From Adiantum capillus-veneris (lineage: Eukaryota; Streptophyta; Polypodiopsida; Polypodiales; Pteridaceae): a DNA stretch of 64,000 nt. The position numbers and the translations under genes were made by a program. The notes beneath the pieces are model-generated. The model had not been told where the DNA came from, made no database searches, and worked only from the letters and a program-made list of their open reading frames with translations. Below, piece after piece: positions 9,649 through 21,282 of this stretch (position 1 is its first letter; every line of letters starts with the position of its first letter). The stretch is from positions 105,650,141 to 105,714,140 of the forward strand of contig CM043942.1 in assembly GCA_014529385.2 (NCBI GenBank), given 5' to 3'.

Positions 9649-10054
9649 ACGCCTACGGGTACGACGCCTGCGAGGTCTCCCATCATAGTCGCTTCGACAC
9701 CTAGGGGTACGGCAGAGGCGGGTACGTCCTCATCTCGGCAGCACAGGCGCACTCGCCGATCTCGACGATCGTCAGGTGGAGGTGGTGGTTGCTATGGAGG
9801 AGGGTCCACGTGCGCTTCAACCCCTTCTTGCTCACGACCCTCGTCCTACCCAGGCACACCTCTCAACACACCTCTTAGCATACCTCGCACACCTTGGGGG
9901 GCACACGATCCTAGTGCCTTCAAGCTCTATACTACGGGCAGATGGTTCTGTTGACATGGATAGAGTCGGGACTGAGATGAGACAGCGGATTCGCCAGTTC
10001 GCAGAGCTGCAGTTTTCGACCAGCATTCTGACGGCTTGGCCTGAGCAGGATCGC

Positions 10055-10700
10055 AACAAAATCAATTATATAGTGGAGACCATCATGAGAGAGTATCAGC
10101 CTGCTCCGGGTTCAAAGGATCTTTCGAGGAGGTTGATCAAGGGTGTTGCACGGGACACCGAGAAACATTGTCGAGATGCAGCTCGGCAGGCTTTCAGGAC
10201 TGGCTCGCCGAAGCCTTCGGGCATCCCACACGAGATGTGGCAGCAGATCAGGGAGGATGAGCAAACAGTGGACACGCGGTTCAGACAGCAGCGTTAGGGC
10301 GCGGAGATACGACAGATGACCAGGGGGACATCTCATCTTGGCAGCGGAGGCTTCGATACCTTTTGCTATGAGTTTGTGAGTTTCCAACAAAATCAATTAT
10401 ATAGTGGAGACCATCATGAGAGAGTATCAGCCTGCTCTGGGTTCAAAGGATCTTTCGAGGAGGTGGATCAAGGGTGTTTCACGGGACACCGAGAAACATC
10501 GTCGAGATGCAGCTCGGCAGGCTTTCAGGACTGGCTCGCCGAAGCCTTCGGGCATCCCACACGAGATGTGGCAGCAGATCAGGGAGGATGAGCAGACAGT
10601 GGACACGCGGTTCAGACAGCAGCGTCAGGCCGCAGAGATACATCTCATCTTGGCAGCGGAGGCTTCGACACCTTTTGCTATGAGTTTGTGAGTTTCCAAT
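10055..10700. repeat. Tandem duplication, unit about 331 bp
   Basis: The segment starting CAACAAAATCAATTATATAG (10055) recurs at about 10386. The second copy lacks 19 bp present near 10305-10325 of the first and differs by scattered substitutions. Confidence 0.9.
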
Positions 10701-11088
10701 CCAATCCTAGCTATGGCGTTTTTTTAAAGTGATGAATCATGTATTCTTAACTACTTTGATTTTTGTATAAACGCAGAATCTTACAATGCATCGAGCCCCG
10801 ACACACTAGGAGGAGATAGATGGATATCGCAGAGGTATTTATGAAGTATTGAATGATCTTACTGCCTCAGGAGAGCATGTAGACTGGGAGGCCTTAGAGT
10901 CTCGCTGATCGATTGAGGTCAGACATTAATATGTGTGAGTTGATTTAATTAAATAAGTATATGTGAAGTAATATCAATACTAATTTTGTGACTTGTCCTA
11001 TGTGCAGGTTGTGATGCATAGTCATCAATGGATTTCATATATATGTTTTGTGAGACACAGACACGCTTCGATGTCTCTTTTTTGTATA
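10701..11088. other. No gene seen inside the CACTA element
   Basis: AT-rich sequence. A short coding-like piece near 10785-10910 could be a terminal exon of the second CACTA ORF, but no motif supports this. Confidence 0.4.
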
Positions 11089-11300
11089 GACATGGTTATG
11101 GTTATTGTTCAGACATGGTTATGGTTATTGTTTTCTTTATGGTTATGGTTATTGTCCTTGTATAGACATGGTTATGGTTATTGTTCTTGTATAGACATGA
11201 TTATGGTTATTGTTTTGTTTATAGTTATGGTTATTGTTTTGTTTATAGTTATGGTTATCATTATGGTTTTGATCAATATGGTTATGGCCAGTTATGGTGT
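11089..11300. repeat. Minisatellite of GGTTATGGTTATTGTT type
   Basis: At least six degenerate copies of 'ATGGTTATGGTTATTGTT', separated by 'CTTGTATAGAC' or 'TTGTTTATAG' spacers, with a unit of about 27-30 bp. Confidence 0.85.
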
Positions 11301-11489
11301 TAAATTGGTTATGGTTTTGCACAAAGTTCATTTCATTTCTTTCATTTGCCTTAAATCTCATGTGAGATCCTACATGAATATCATGTAGGAGGCGTATACA
11401 TATGGTTTTTTTTGAAAAGTTTATGTTAAAACGAAGGGAACTCTGCTGAAATTTCTGCACGAGCACGGTTGATTTTGGTGCTACTCGCT

Positions 11490-11577
11490 TTCTTGGGCAG
11501 AGGACAGGCAGTCTGGCTGTGGATGTGTCCATCTTTTCACTGGGTACAGGCCAGGCTGCCTGTCCTCTGCCCAAGAA
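11490..11577. repeat. Perfect 22-bp inverted repeat with 44-nt loop
   Basis: TTCTTGGGCAGAGGACAGGC plus AG at 11490-11511 is the exact reverse complement of 11556-11577. Transcribed RNA would fold into a single hairpin. Confidence 0.85.
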
Positions 11578-11584
11578 AATTTTT

Positions 11585-11776
11585 TTCTGCTATGGTCGTC
11601 GCAATCTGCATCGCTAGACACGTCGAAATAGGCGGCGATAACAATGCCTTTTGGTGCATATATCAACGCATATTGCGACGTTTTTGTAGGGACGGGTATT
11701 TCGACGGTTTTTTCGACGGTTTTTTCGACGGAGAGCGTTGAAACCTACGTCAAAGGCCCCCTTTTTTGTTGTAGTG
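11585..11776 (-). repeat. CACTA right terminus with subterminal repeats
   Basis: Reading inward from 11776: CACTACAACAAAAAAGG, then CGTCGAAAAAAC twice, CGTCGAAATACC, and GCATATATCAACG-type motifs near 11657. This is the expected structure of a CACTA end. Confidence 0.75.
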
Positions 11777-12394
11777 AATGCCGTGAGGATCATTGCAGAT
11801 GTTGTTGTCATCTTCGTTGCTACATCGACGACAGAATGTAGAAGTTGATCTCTTGACGCTGCATCTTCTCTGTAGGGTCATGTCTGAACTGTTTGGACCA
11901 ATCTGTTGAGCAGCCATGTCAAGTTTCAAGGAATGTGATTATGTGTGATGAATCCTTGCAAAGCGGGCTGCTAATTATGGTTTAGTGAATTGAGGGGATT
12001 GAATCATTGATTACAAGCAGAGGGAAATTGATACGCATGGAATGCCAAAGGGAATCGAATTAGATGAATATACAAAGGATGTAAGCGACTGTCAAAATGC
12101 GTAATAACTGAGAGCACATTTAATGACACCATGAAAATGAAAAGCGGCCTATGGAGAGCCCTAACATGAGTAAAAATTAGCTTGCGGAGTAGTTAGTAGT
12201 AATGAGCAAATGAGTTAGTAGCTTGTGATGGTGATGAGAGGGCAATTGATAATGCATGTGTGTACCTGTAGTTTGTTGCTAAGGCATCGCAAAGGGCACA
12301 TAGGTGCAATGTAGACTACAGAGATAGCTAATATCCTCGCGGGCATGCGGAGCTCTTCAACCTCATTGCCTCCATGAGTCCATGGGCTTTGGAG

Positions 12395-12395
<1 letters not shown>
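11777..12395. other. No gene seen
   Basis: No recognisable coding sequence, RNA gene or element boundary. Confidence 0.5.

Positions 12396-12396
<1 letters not shown>

Positions 12397-12488
<92 letters not shown>
12397..12488. repeat. (CT)n array, about 92 bp
   Basis: Uninterrupted CT units. Frames crossing it give Arg-Glu or Ser-Leu runs only. Confidence 0.97.
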
Positions 12489-12493
<5 letters not shown>

Positions 12494-12655
12494 TCTAGTC
12501 TCACAAAGCTTTGAATTTCTACACAGTGCATAAGCCTGCATTGCGTCCGTCTTGACTCTTCTCTAAAATGGAAACTACATTAGAAAAGTACCTTCTATTT
12601 TAATACCTGCGTTAGAAAAGCTACATGTCTGCTTACAAGCATGGAAATCGTGGGA

Positions 12656-13099
<444 letters not shown>

Positions 13100-13290
13100 G
13101 AGCACGCAGTCCGTCCGCGCGTGCGCAGACGGATAGGGAGCTCAAGATATGAAAATTAATTTTTACTATTTCTTGTGTCACAAGGTGGCGTAGGATGGGG
13201 AAAAGGTCTCTCAACTTAACCTTGAGCTGTTTGAAAATTCAAGAAATTAGTTACCTAAAAGGGGAGAAAAAACAAAATTGTGACTTAGAT

Positions 13291-13541
13291 TTTGCAAGAA
13301 AATAGAACGAATATGTTAAAAATATAGCTTAATTTATAGAAATTGGAGTGCTTTTATTTGATGAAAAATACCCACAGTGGTGAACGCGCATGTAGTCCAT
13401 CTGCGCACATATTTTTCATCACAACGTGGACGAGGACTGCGTGCTTGTCCACCAACATGGGTATTTTTCATCAAGTAAAAGCACTTCAATTTCTATAAAT
13501 CAAACTATATTTTTAACATATCCGTTCTATTTTCTTGCAAA
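13291..13541. mobile_element. Fold-back (MITE-like) element
   Basis: The left arm (13291-13375) and the right arm (about 13453-13541) are inverted copies of about 85 bp with few mismatches. Both contain TTGCAAGAAAATAGAACG and GCTTTTA(T/C)TTGATGAAAAA. The central about 75 bp are GC-richer. No flanking duplication was resolved, so the superfamily is unknown. Confidence 0.75.
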
Positions 13542-13880
13542 TTACAAGCACATAGAATGTCTGCCCTTGGGACTACGTGCGCCTTGCCCTAGTTTATTCC
13601 TTTAATGATTGTAAAAATTCTTTTATGTTCCTTACGCACTTGTAGCAGCTCGTGGCAAGCAATCCTAGACAACACAAAACATTGGATGCATGAGAGACAA
13701 CTTGATCATCAAAAGGATCACCCATTGCTAAGTTTGTGAATTGGGAATACCAAGCATCTTGCCAACAATAACACATCTGGACAAAATACATATGAAGGTC
13801 CATCAACCACACTTTTTGACACACAGGGCCAAACACAAATTAAACACAAACACCACACATCACTTTTTCTTGGGTCTTAT

Positions 13881-13881
<1 letters not shown>

Positions 13882-13953
<72 letters not shown>
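13882..13953. repeat. (GA)n array
   Basis: About 36 GA units without interruption. Confidence 0.97.
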
Positions 13954-13954
<1 letters not shown>

Positions 13955-16919
13955 AACCAAGTGAACCAAACAAGATTAATCGCACATGATAAGCATGATT
14001 GGGAGAAACTTCTTATGTAGGATGATAAGAAAATTGGCTTTGATCTCAATAGAAAAGTAGGTTTCTAGCGCTTTTCCCTACTATGAGGATAAGATTGGTT
14101 CACATTAATCTCTCTTAAGCTGACAATGATTTTTTGTTTACTCAATATGCTCTTGCAATATAGCTTTTATATAAATGAAAGGCTATTGATCAATAGTGTC
14201 TTTGAAGTTTTGTGAAATGTATAAGGTGGACTGGCTTATTCCCCCTATCAAATTGTGGAGGGTGAACTGGTCAAAAGAGAAGTGGCTAAAAGGTATAAAC
14301 AACATTTGGGAAGTAAAATGGCCAAGCTCAATGATGATAATCACTTGGTATTTGTTGTGGGGGTTTATCCCTATTAGGAGTAAGATTCTTGACAAAGGTA
14401 TTGACACAAACACTTACTCTGGGTGGAAAGTAGCTTTGGAGTATCCCTTGCATCTTCTCAAAGACTACCCTTCATTGCAGGGTCGTGTCGCCAAAATCTA
14501 CAAATGTGTACACTCAAATAGTTAGATATTTCTATCTCAAGTAGATTTAGAAATCCCAAAACATTCGTGTCCTTGAAGAAACTTTGTAGTAGCTTGGCTC
14601 AATGATATCGTGCATGATAGCAATGACCTTATATATTTGATATGGTCAAGAGTAGGGACAACTTTGCAAGTCGAAGAATGTAAACATGCAATGAGTTACA
14701 TTGGCTATTCAAGTGGTGTCCCCTTGTGGAGAAGCAGACTATTGACCTTGGGTTTAAGCTATTAGACAAGAACTAAAATAGGGTCTTTTGGTAATGTATT
14801 GTACATTGCCTTTTTGGAAATGTTGTCCCTTTAGGGCACATTTAGTGCTTGAGGCTCATTGTAGATAAATTGAGGATTTAATATAGTATCTCTACTTACA
14901 ATTGCTAGTATGGATTTTTTTTAAAAATTTGTTGGCCACAACAATGGAAAAGACATTGCATCCAATGCCAATGGTTTTGGTTTCCTAATGCAACTCTAAA
15001 AATATAACAAATATAAAAATAAATACATACACGGTGGAATGGAATTCAAAGGACGAGAGGAATAGGCTATGATTTAACATCATTTTTTACATGTTAAAAG
15101 ATATGTATATGTGTTAGACATGGACTTAGGACTTTAGCTCAAAAAGTTTAAGTTTTCACTTTGTATCCTTTATATGTATTTGTCCTACCTTCTAAATTCT
15201 CATACAATTTTATGCTATGTATGGTGTGGTGATTTGCCCCTCGTAGCCCTCAAACAAAGAATCATAACACACCAACAAACAAGAAATGTCAAATAAATAC
15301 TAGAAAGTATTTGAATTGATTTAATTCTTCATTTTCACCTTGAGGAAATAGGAATTCACATATTCATTATCATCGAGTATCCCTTAGAGATGGGGCCACC
15401 ATAAATCACTAGCTAGATGAGGCTTTATCTTGTTCCCTTGCCTTTCAAAGTGGAGACATGTGTAGAAGACTCAAGTTCACATGCAGCCCATAGTGATTTT
15501 AAATGGTAAATCTTGAAAATGACATTCCAATATTATAGCATATCTATCTACTCAATTGTCTTTCTCTGCATTTATCTGGAGAATTATTACCCATTGTCTC
15601 TATTTCTTGTTTTTCTTATTTACATAAAGAATTTATTTCCTTTAGAAACTAGAGGTTGGTGTCTTTAGAGGTGAAAAATTTGCTTTTTTAAACCCCCTAT
15701 GCTACATATTATGGCTGAAAAATGAAATAAATTAATGACGATGAATCTAAACTTTGTGAATATGTTTCCTCTAAACACAAGGAGTGTTTGAAGAGATGGT
15801 GGTGTTAGTGAATAGAAACTCTTCATGAAGCTCAACATCCATGGACTCAACATGTTCGTCACAATTTACTGCTTGTTTGTAATCAACGTTGCTATCAAAT
15901 CATGGCTTCTTTGGACATTTCCACTCAATGCCCTGCTATCAACTTCAATGTGTATGTCCCACTAGATCAACACTTAAGCTCATATATTTTATGTAGATTT
16001 TAAACACAATGCACTTATGATTGTTTCTCTCTTGAATTGAAAATCTATCATATGAAATACGGGGATTATACAGTTTGTTTTTTAAAGGTCATGAGATCTC
16101 CTTAATTTGGAAAAGGAAAAAGGCTTAAAGATTGATAGGTGGAATGGGAACTTGGAAGGCAATGGAAATTGGAAGGTTGAATGTGGATTGGGAAAGTGAA
16201 GGTTGATATTATATGAAACGAAAAATCTCATGAAAGAAATTCAAAGGGCTTTGTACACCTACAAGATTTTGAAAAATTCTACCCACAACTTGAAAAGACC
16301 AAAATATATTTTAAAATCAATGCATTGTGTCAAGCACACGAGCCTAAAAGACCTAAAAATTGTGAAAAAGCTCTAAATAAGAAGCTCTCAAAAAATAAAC
16401 ACTCCGAGCTCTAACATGGATTATTTTTTGTTTATAGGTAAAGCTCTACAAAATATTCAAGAGCACATATCCTGCAAAAATGAAGTTGTCACTTAGGTCC
16501 TTTGAGACACTCAAACCATTCTTTGTCCAAAAATTAAAAGAGCTCTATACTTGATGATGTGTTTATCATATTCAAATGGTATACTTCAAGGATGCTTTCA
16601 ATTAAATGAGCCAGAACAAGTTTGGGCATCATGTAAAAGAACATCCATGTACATGCTCCATTTGTGGTAAACATAATGCCGCAGGTCAGTGTTCTACAAA
16701 CCAAGAAATTTTTTAGCACATAAGTAACTTGTTGGATTCCATATTGTTCCCTCGCCCTACGGATCATGAATATCATGCAAACGAGATGCTTGCTTGGAGA
16801 GTGCCCTAGATGCTGTGTTAGAACGTTGTCATTCTACCCAAAAAGATTGAAACAAATAGCAGGGAGGTGATTGCTAAGGTATTTAAGGATATGGGTATTG
16901 GAGATGTTAATTTCAAAGG
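13954..16919. other. AT-rich, no gene recognised
   Basis: A plus-strand frame at 14196-14525 (109 codons, Trp-rich) and a minus-strand frame at 16534-16776 (80 codons) have no recognisable domains. Either could be a decayed transposon piece. Nothing else is supported. Confidence 0.5.
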
Positions 16920-17246
16920 TGTTAACCCTCAAGGCTCACGGACACCCTATCACCTACGAGGACGGATGTTGTATTATTTACTTGGTAGAGTCAGGTAGAG
17001 TCAGGTACTGGGCTTGTCGGTCCAATAGGAAAAGGGTAAGAGTGATCGCCGATGAGAGGCGCACTCTAACTAGAACATTCAAGGGTTAGTTGGCTAAGCA
17101 TGGGCGCCCAAGTGTGAATGGGGCGAGCTCATATAAAAGTCAACTAAACCTAAAATTCACTCATTCTCTCATTTGTGCAATTGAAGAGTGCTCTTGCTCC
17201 ATCTCCATCTTCTTCTTCTTCATCTCCTTGTGTGTGTGTGTGTGTG

Positions 17247-17286
<40 letters not shown>

Positions 17287-17517
17287 CAATCGAGCATTGC
17301 GGCGGCAAGGCGGCGGGTGAAGCGGTTGAGCACGGCGTAGCACCGTCTCCTTCTTCTTCGTGGCAAGGAATCCTCCACGATAGGAAGCGTAGAGCGGTGA
17401 GTGACACACCAACGCCATCTTTGAGCTTACTAGTTTAGGCTTGTTGTGTGCTTGGAGCCATTTGTGGCTCGCACATGGTGTATTGGCAAGTTCCTTGCAT
17501 TGACACGTGCGACAACA
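16920..17517 (+). repeat. LTR copy in plus orientation
   Basis: It starts TGTTAACCCTCA and ends GACAACA, and is a close relative of 27536-28127 read in the opposite direction. It carries the same (GT)n/(AG)n tract (17230-17284). After its end the next bases (TTTCTTCACG) are not a primer-binding site. It is thus either a broken 5' LTR of a plus-strand element or a solo LTR without a clear target duplication. Confidence 0.8.
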
Positions 17518-17563
17518 TTTCTTCACGATTCTTTGGGCGAATGGGACGTCTCTTACCAGGCTC

Positions 17564-18097
17564 CTATCTTTTAGCACTTTCTATGGTCGCTAAAGAAGTT
17601 GTAGGGACCCACTTGTATGTTTTCTTTGTTATATTGGGATGGGTCTTGTGTGTCTCAAGCTTTATTTTAGCTACATCAGTTGAAGTTCTAGAGACTTGGG
17701 CTATGGAGACATATGGTTCAACCTCTTGGACATGCAATGTTTTGGGTTTTATTTCCTTAAGAGGCAATATGTCAGGGAGTATGGCTTGAGTGGTAGGGCT
17801 AAGAGTTGGTTTCTGTGTTGTGACACCCCCTGTCCCCCAATCAATAGTGCATTTGGTGGCTATCATCCACGTGCGTCCTAGATTTATATTACCCTCCATA
17901 GTTCGGACAGGCATGACCAAAAAGTCTTGAGCTACAACCCCATTGTCATAACTGACAGAAGTGTGCCAGATTCCAAAAACCAAAGTTTTTTTCTTGTTGA
18001 CACCCTTGACTTGGATAATACTCTCAGATAGAGGTGGCTTCCCTAACTGACACCACACCCCATATGATAGCAAATTATATTTAGTACCCATGTCCAA
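17564..18097 (-). pseudogene. Second aspartic-protease-like domain, downstream of integrase
   Basis: The translation starts 'LDMGTKYNLLS', where Asp-Met-Gly stands in the place of the DTG/DSG catalytic triad. About 70 residues later comes 'INLGRTWM', matching the '(I/L)LGRPW' landmark of retroviral proteases, followed by 'TIDWG'. The frame just upstream is the integrase C-terminal tail. That tail runs into 'YPIEITTLMEK' and then, after a one-base frame change near 18098, continues as this domain, so the two look like one ancestral reading frame. The element already has a protease in the usual place (22037-22873). About 80 further residues without a known domain complete the frame. Fusion by recombination with another element is the main alternative. 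Confidence 0.65.
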
Positions 18098-18606
18098 TAA
18101 GGCGTTATATAGAACTTTTCCATAAGTGTTGTTATCTCAATAGGATATCGTAGAGGTGTGTCAGAGTCCAACCAATCCTCATCAATTTCAATGTGGAATG
18201 CATGTGTGACTCCAAGGTTAGCCACTTGTTTTCTTCTTATGCATTGTTGTTGCTCCTTAGCCTCAGCTTGAGCTTGTATCTTCTTCAATTCTGTTTGTGC
18301 CTTGGCTTCCTTTTTTGTATGGATGGCATGTAGCTCCTCTTGGCTTAAAGGATCATAGTATCTTTTAAATTTTCTCCCATTGAGGATTCCAATGGTTTCA
18401 ACCCCATCAAGAGTCTCCACACAAATGGTTCCTTCTGGGGTGATCTCACATACTCTATATGGTCCTTTTCCCGCATATTTCAACTTTTTTTTTCCGTTAC
18501 GCACTCCATACATAAGGAATTTATCACCAACATTGATATCTTTGTTCTTTACATGACGGTCAAACCATTTCTTCCTCCTATCTTTCTCCACAAGTGCATT
18601 TTGCAC
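18043..18606 (-). pseudogene. Integrase C-terminal region and linker
   Basis: A 187-codon frame. It begins near the integrase C-terminal region, with 'KDINVGDKFLMYGVRNGKKKLKYAGKGPYRV' style spacing of an SH3-like DNA-binding fold ('VGDKFL', 'KGPYRV'). A charged, Lys/Gln/Glu-rich coiled-coil-like linker follows. The last 30 residues lead into the protease-like domain at 17564 with a frameshift. Confidence 0.65.
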
Positions 18607-18735
18607 AACTAATTACCTCTCTTCATCTAGCCTCTCAAGGATATATAATCACTCAACTAAGGGGTTACCATCCCAACCTTCTTGAGAAGCTACTCGAAGA
18701 CTAGGAATGACAAAATCCCATGGCATAACTGCTTC

Positions 18736-19101
18736 TTAGCCATACACCATTTTAAACGGTGTGCAGTTAATGGCAACTTTGTACACAGTACGACAAGCCC
18801 ATAGAGCTAATGTAAGCTTTAAATCCCAATCTGTGCGATGAGCTTCCACCGTTTTGGTCAAGATAGAGATTAAGGTCTTATTGGTGCTCTTAGCTTGGCC
18901 ATTTGCTTGTGGATAATAAGGTGTGGACTTATGGTGACCTATCATAAAGTTGGTAGTGAGTTCTTTTATTACTCCATTTATAAAATGAGTACCATTGTCA
19001 CTAAAAATCTCAAAGGGACAACCAAATCTTGTAATAATGTTCTCAAAGAGAAACTTGGCAGTTGATTTCGCATCGTCCTTACGTGTCGCCCTGGCTTCCG
19101 C
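18736..19101 (-). pseudogene. Integrase catalytic core, C-terminal half
   Basis: It contains 'FSDNGTHF' (second catalytic Asp, near 18990) and 'YYPQANGQAKSTNKT' (near 18905). The family has Glu after NGQA, and here it is Lys, so the third catalytic residue of the D,D-35-E triad is lost by one G-to-A change. A stop near 19100 separates it from the N-terminal half. Confidence 0.75.
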
Positions 19102-20559
19102 CTACATTGTCACATAGTCAGTGGCAACGATAATATATCGAGATTGAGTGCTACAAGCTGCTGGATTAATTGGGCCTACAAAGTCCAAACCCCATTTTTC
19201 AAATGGTTGAGTCACTTTAACAGGATGTAAGAGCATCCTATCCTTTCGTTGTATGATCTTGTAACATTGGCATTCATCACATCCTTTTGCAAAAAGTGAT
19301 GCATCCTTGAATAAGGTAGGCCACCAATAGACTGATTGCAACACCTTTCTAGCTGTTAGTTCCCCTGAGAAATGTCCGCCGGCTATACCCATGTGGGCTT
19401 CTTGCAGTATGTATAAATACTCATCCTCATGGGCACAACGTCTAAGAATATCATCCTTCCCTAGCCTGTAGAGAGTTCCTGCAATGAGAGAGTAAGGTTC
19501 ACATTCTTTTAACAGTTTTCGAGCTATGTCTTTATGAAGCTCTTTGGGGACAAAACCATTAACTAGAAATTTCACGATCTTCTCACTCCATCCAGGTATG
19601 GTTTCGACTAAGAATAGAGAAGTATCAGGCAACTCATCGTCGAATCCAGTAGGGGCTTCACCATTGGGTATGTGAGAAAAATGATCCGCCATGACATGCC
19701 TTTTACGAGGTCTCACCACAACGGTAAAATCAAACTCAAGGAGAATTAACAACCATTGTGTAATTCTTCCCGTGGAACAAGGTTTATTTACTAGATACAA
19801 CAAAGCTTGATGATCAACATAGAACACAAACTTGTTGGCCAAAAGGTAGTAGCAAAATTTCTTCACTGCATAAATCATACCTAAACCTTCTCGCTCTGTA
19901 GTGGTGTAGTTTCTCTCAACATCATTCAATTGACGACTTGCAAAGCTAATGGGGTAGTCCATTTTATGTTCTCCTAGTTGAGCTAGAACACACCCAATAG
20001 CAAAGTTCGATGCATCAATATGCACATGAAAAATTACATTCCAATCGGGCACTCGTAGAATAGGAGCACTAGTCAAGGTCTTTTTCAATGACTCACAAGC
20101 ATGGTCACACTCCGCAGTCCATTGGAACTCAATAAGAAGCTTGTACAAAGGACGAGCTATCTCGAAAAAGTTTAAAATAAACCGTCGGTAATAACCAACA
20201 TGGCCCATGAACCTTTGAGCTCCTTTAGAGTTTGTAGGTGGTGGCAATTCAGCAATGGCTTTAATTTTTCCCTCATTTGTGAAAATCCCATGTTTTGACA
20301 GTATATGCCCTAAAATGACTCCATGTTTAACCCAGAATTGGCATTTGAAAGGGTTTAAAGAGATGCGATACAATCTACTCTTCTCAAACACTTTTTGTAA
20401 GCATGATAGATTTTCTTTCAAGGAGGAATAAACACAAAGGTCATCTAAGAAATCTTCACAAAACTCCCTCAAATATTCTCTAAAAGCAGTGTTTATTAAT
20501 CTTTGAAAGGTAGCCGGGGCATTGGTTAAGCCGAAAGCCATAACACAAAATGCGAACAC
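19102..20559 (-). pseudogene. Reverse transcriptase C-terminal half, RNase H, integrase N-terminal half
   Basis: A 485-codon open stretch. RT motif: 'FLDDLCVYS' near residue 37, with both catalytic Asp residues present. RNase H landmarks are 'IDASNFAIGCVLAQ', 'TEREGLGMIYAVKKF' and 'YVDHQALLYLV'. Integrase zinc-binding landmarks are a His pair in 'HMGIAGGHFSG' and a Cys pair in 'CDECQ', then 'WGLDFVGPI' with the first catalytic Asp. The enzyme would copy element RNA inside the particle and insert the cDNA. It is separated from the RT N-terminus (20526-21176) by a frameshift near 20550. The frame is open, but the polyprotein as a whole is broken. Confidence 0.9.
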
Positions 20560-21176
20560 TCCAAATCGGTTATAAAGGTTGTTTTAGCTTGGTCCTCCAG
20601 CGCAATTGTGATTTGATTGTAGCCAGAGTACCCATCTAAAAATCTATAAGATTTCTTCCCTACAACTCTTTCAAGCATATGTGATGAATATGGCAAGGGG
20701 TAATGGTCCCTCATAGTGGCGGCATTGACCTTCTTGAGATCCACGCACACTTTGAGTTTCCCATTATTTTTTGGCACAATCACTATTGGAGACACCCATT
20801 CTGAGTGCTCAATAGGGTATATGAGTCCGCATTCCACAAGCTTTTCAATCTCTTCTTGAACGATTTTTGCATATTTAGGATTCATTGGATAGGGTCGTTG
20901 CTGAACTAGTTTAGCCATGCTATTCATGGGGATTGTGTGTTGCACCACGGAAGGTGGAACACCTTTCATATCCTGATAAGTCCAGGAAAATATATCTCTG
21001 AATTCCTTGAGAAGTTCTTTAAGTACACACTCCTCAGTCTTGGTCAGATCTTGGGCAATGAAAACAGGTTTAGACTCTTCTCCTGGGTCTACTAACTCTA
21101 TTTCCTTAACTATCGCTGGACTGTCATAGACTGCATTTCTCCCATTGATAGGTTTTATTTGAGCCTTTGTATACAC
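20526..21176 (-). pseudogene. Reverse transcriptase N-terminal half
   Basis: A 216-codon stretch with Ty3/gypsy RT landmarks: 'LLKEFRDIFSW', 'RPYPMNPKY', 'LVECGLIYPIEHSEWVSPI', 'KVCVDLKKVNAAT', and 'YPLP'. The region ending 'FLDGYSGYNQI' follows, with the first catalytic Asp. The frame is then lost and RT continues in the next frame at 20559. It belongs to the same polyprotein as the domains on either side. Confidence 0.9.
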
Positions 21177-21282
21177 AACCCTACGTTCCTCTGTGGTATA
21201 GGATTTGAAATGTTCAGGTGCAGGGTGTCAGTTTGTGGAGTCCTATTGTTCTATGGACTGTGATTTCATGTCTGATTCCTTT

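Larger units (their letters stand above)
9613..10700 (+). pseudogene. CACTA second-ORF remnant (plant transposase-24-like)
   Basis: After the TNP2 remnant the sequence codes for a Gly/Thr/Pro-rich stretch, then an Arg/Ser-rich stretch. A charged segment follows with 'MDRVGTEMRQRIRQF' and a block ending 'IPHEMWQQIREDEQTVDTR'. The last block resembles the '(K)P.W(I/L)...W' region of the second protein of plant CACTA elements. That protein binds subterminal repeats in characterised elements. The block is tandemly duplicated: the first copy ends in a TAG at 10296, and the second reads on and stops at 10689. Frames change near 9780. Family assignment is moderate. Confidence 0.5.
1633..11776 (+). 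mobile_element. Probable CACTA (En/Spm) transposon, interrupted by an LTR element
   Basis: The left end reads CACTACAACA (1633-1642), and the right end carries its reverse complement TGTTGTAGTG (11767-11776). Both ends carry subterminal motifs of the type GCATATATC and CGACG. Between them, on the plus strand, lie a TNP2-type transposase remnant and a second-ORF remnant, as expected for CACTA elements. A minus-strand LTR retrotransposon (1975-8535) sits between the left end and the transposase. The flanking triplets are GAT and AAT, so the 3-bp target duplication is imperfect. The two ends may therefore be one aged element or two related ones. The transposase contains stops and deletions, so the element is not autonomous. 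Confidence 0.65.

Noticed and set aside
14196-14525. 109-codon Trp-rich plus-strand frame
   Set aside because: No recognisable motif; could be a LINE fragment, but nothing specific supports it.
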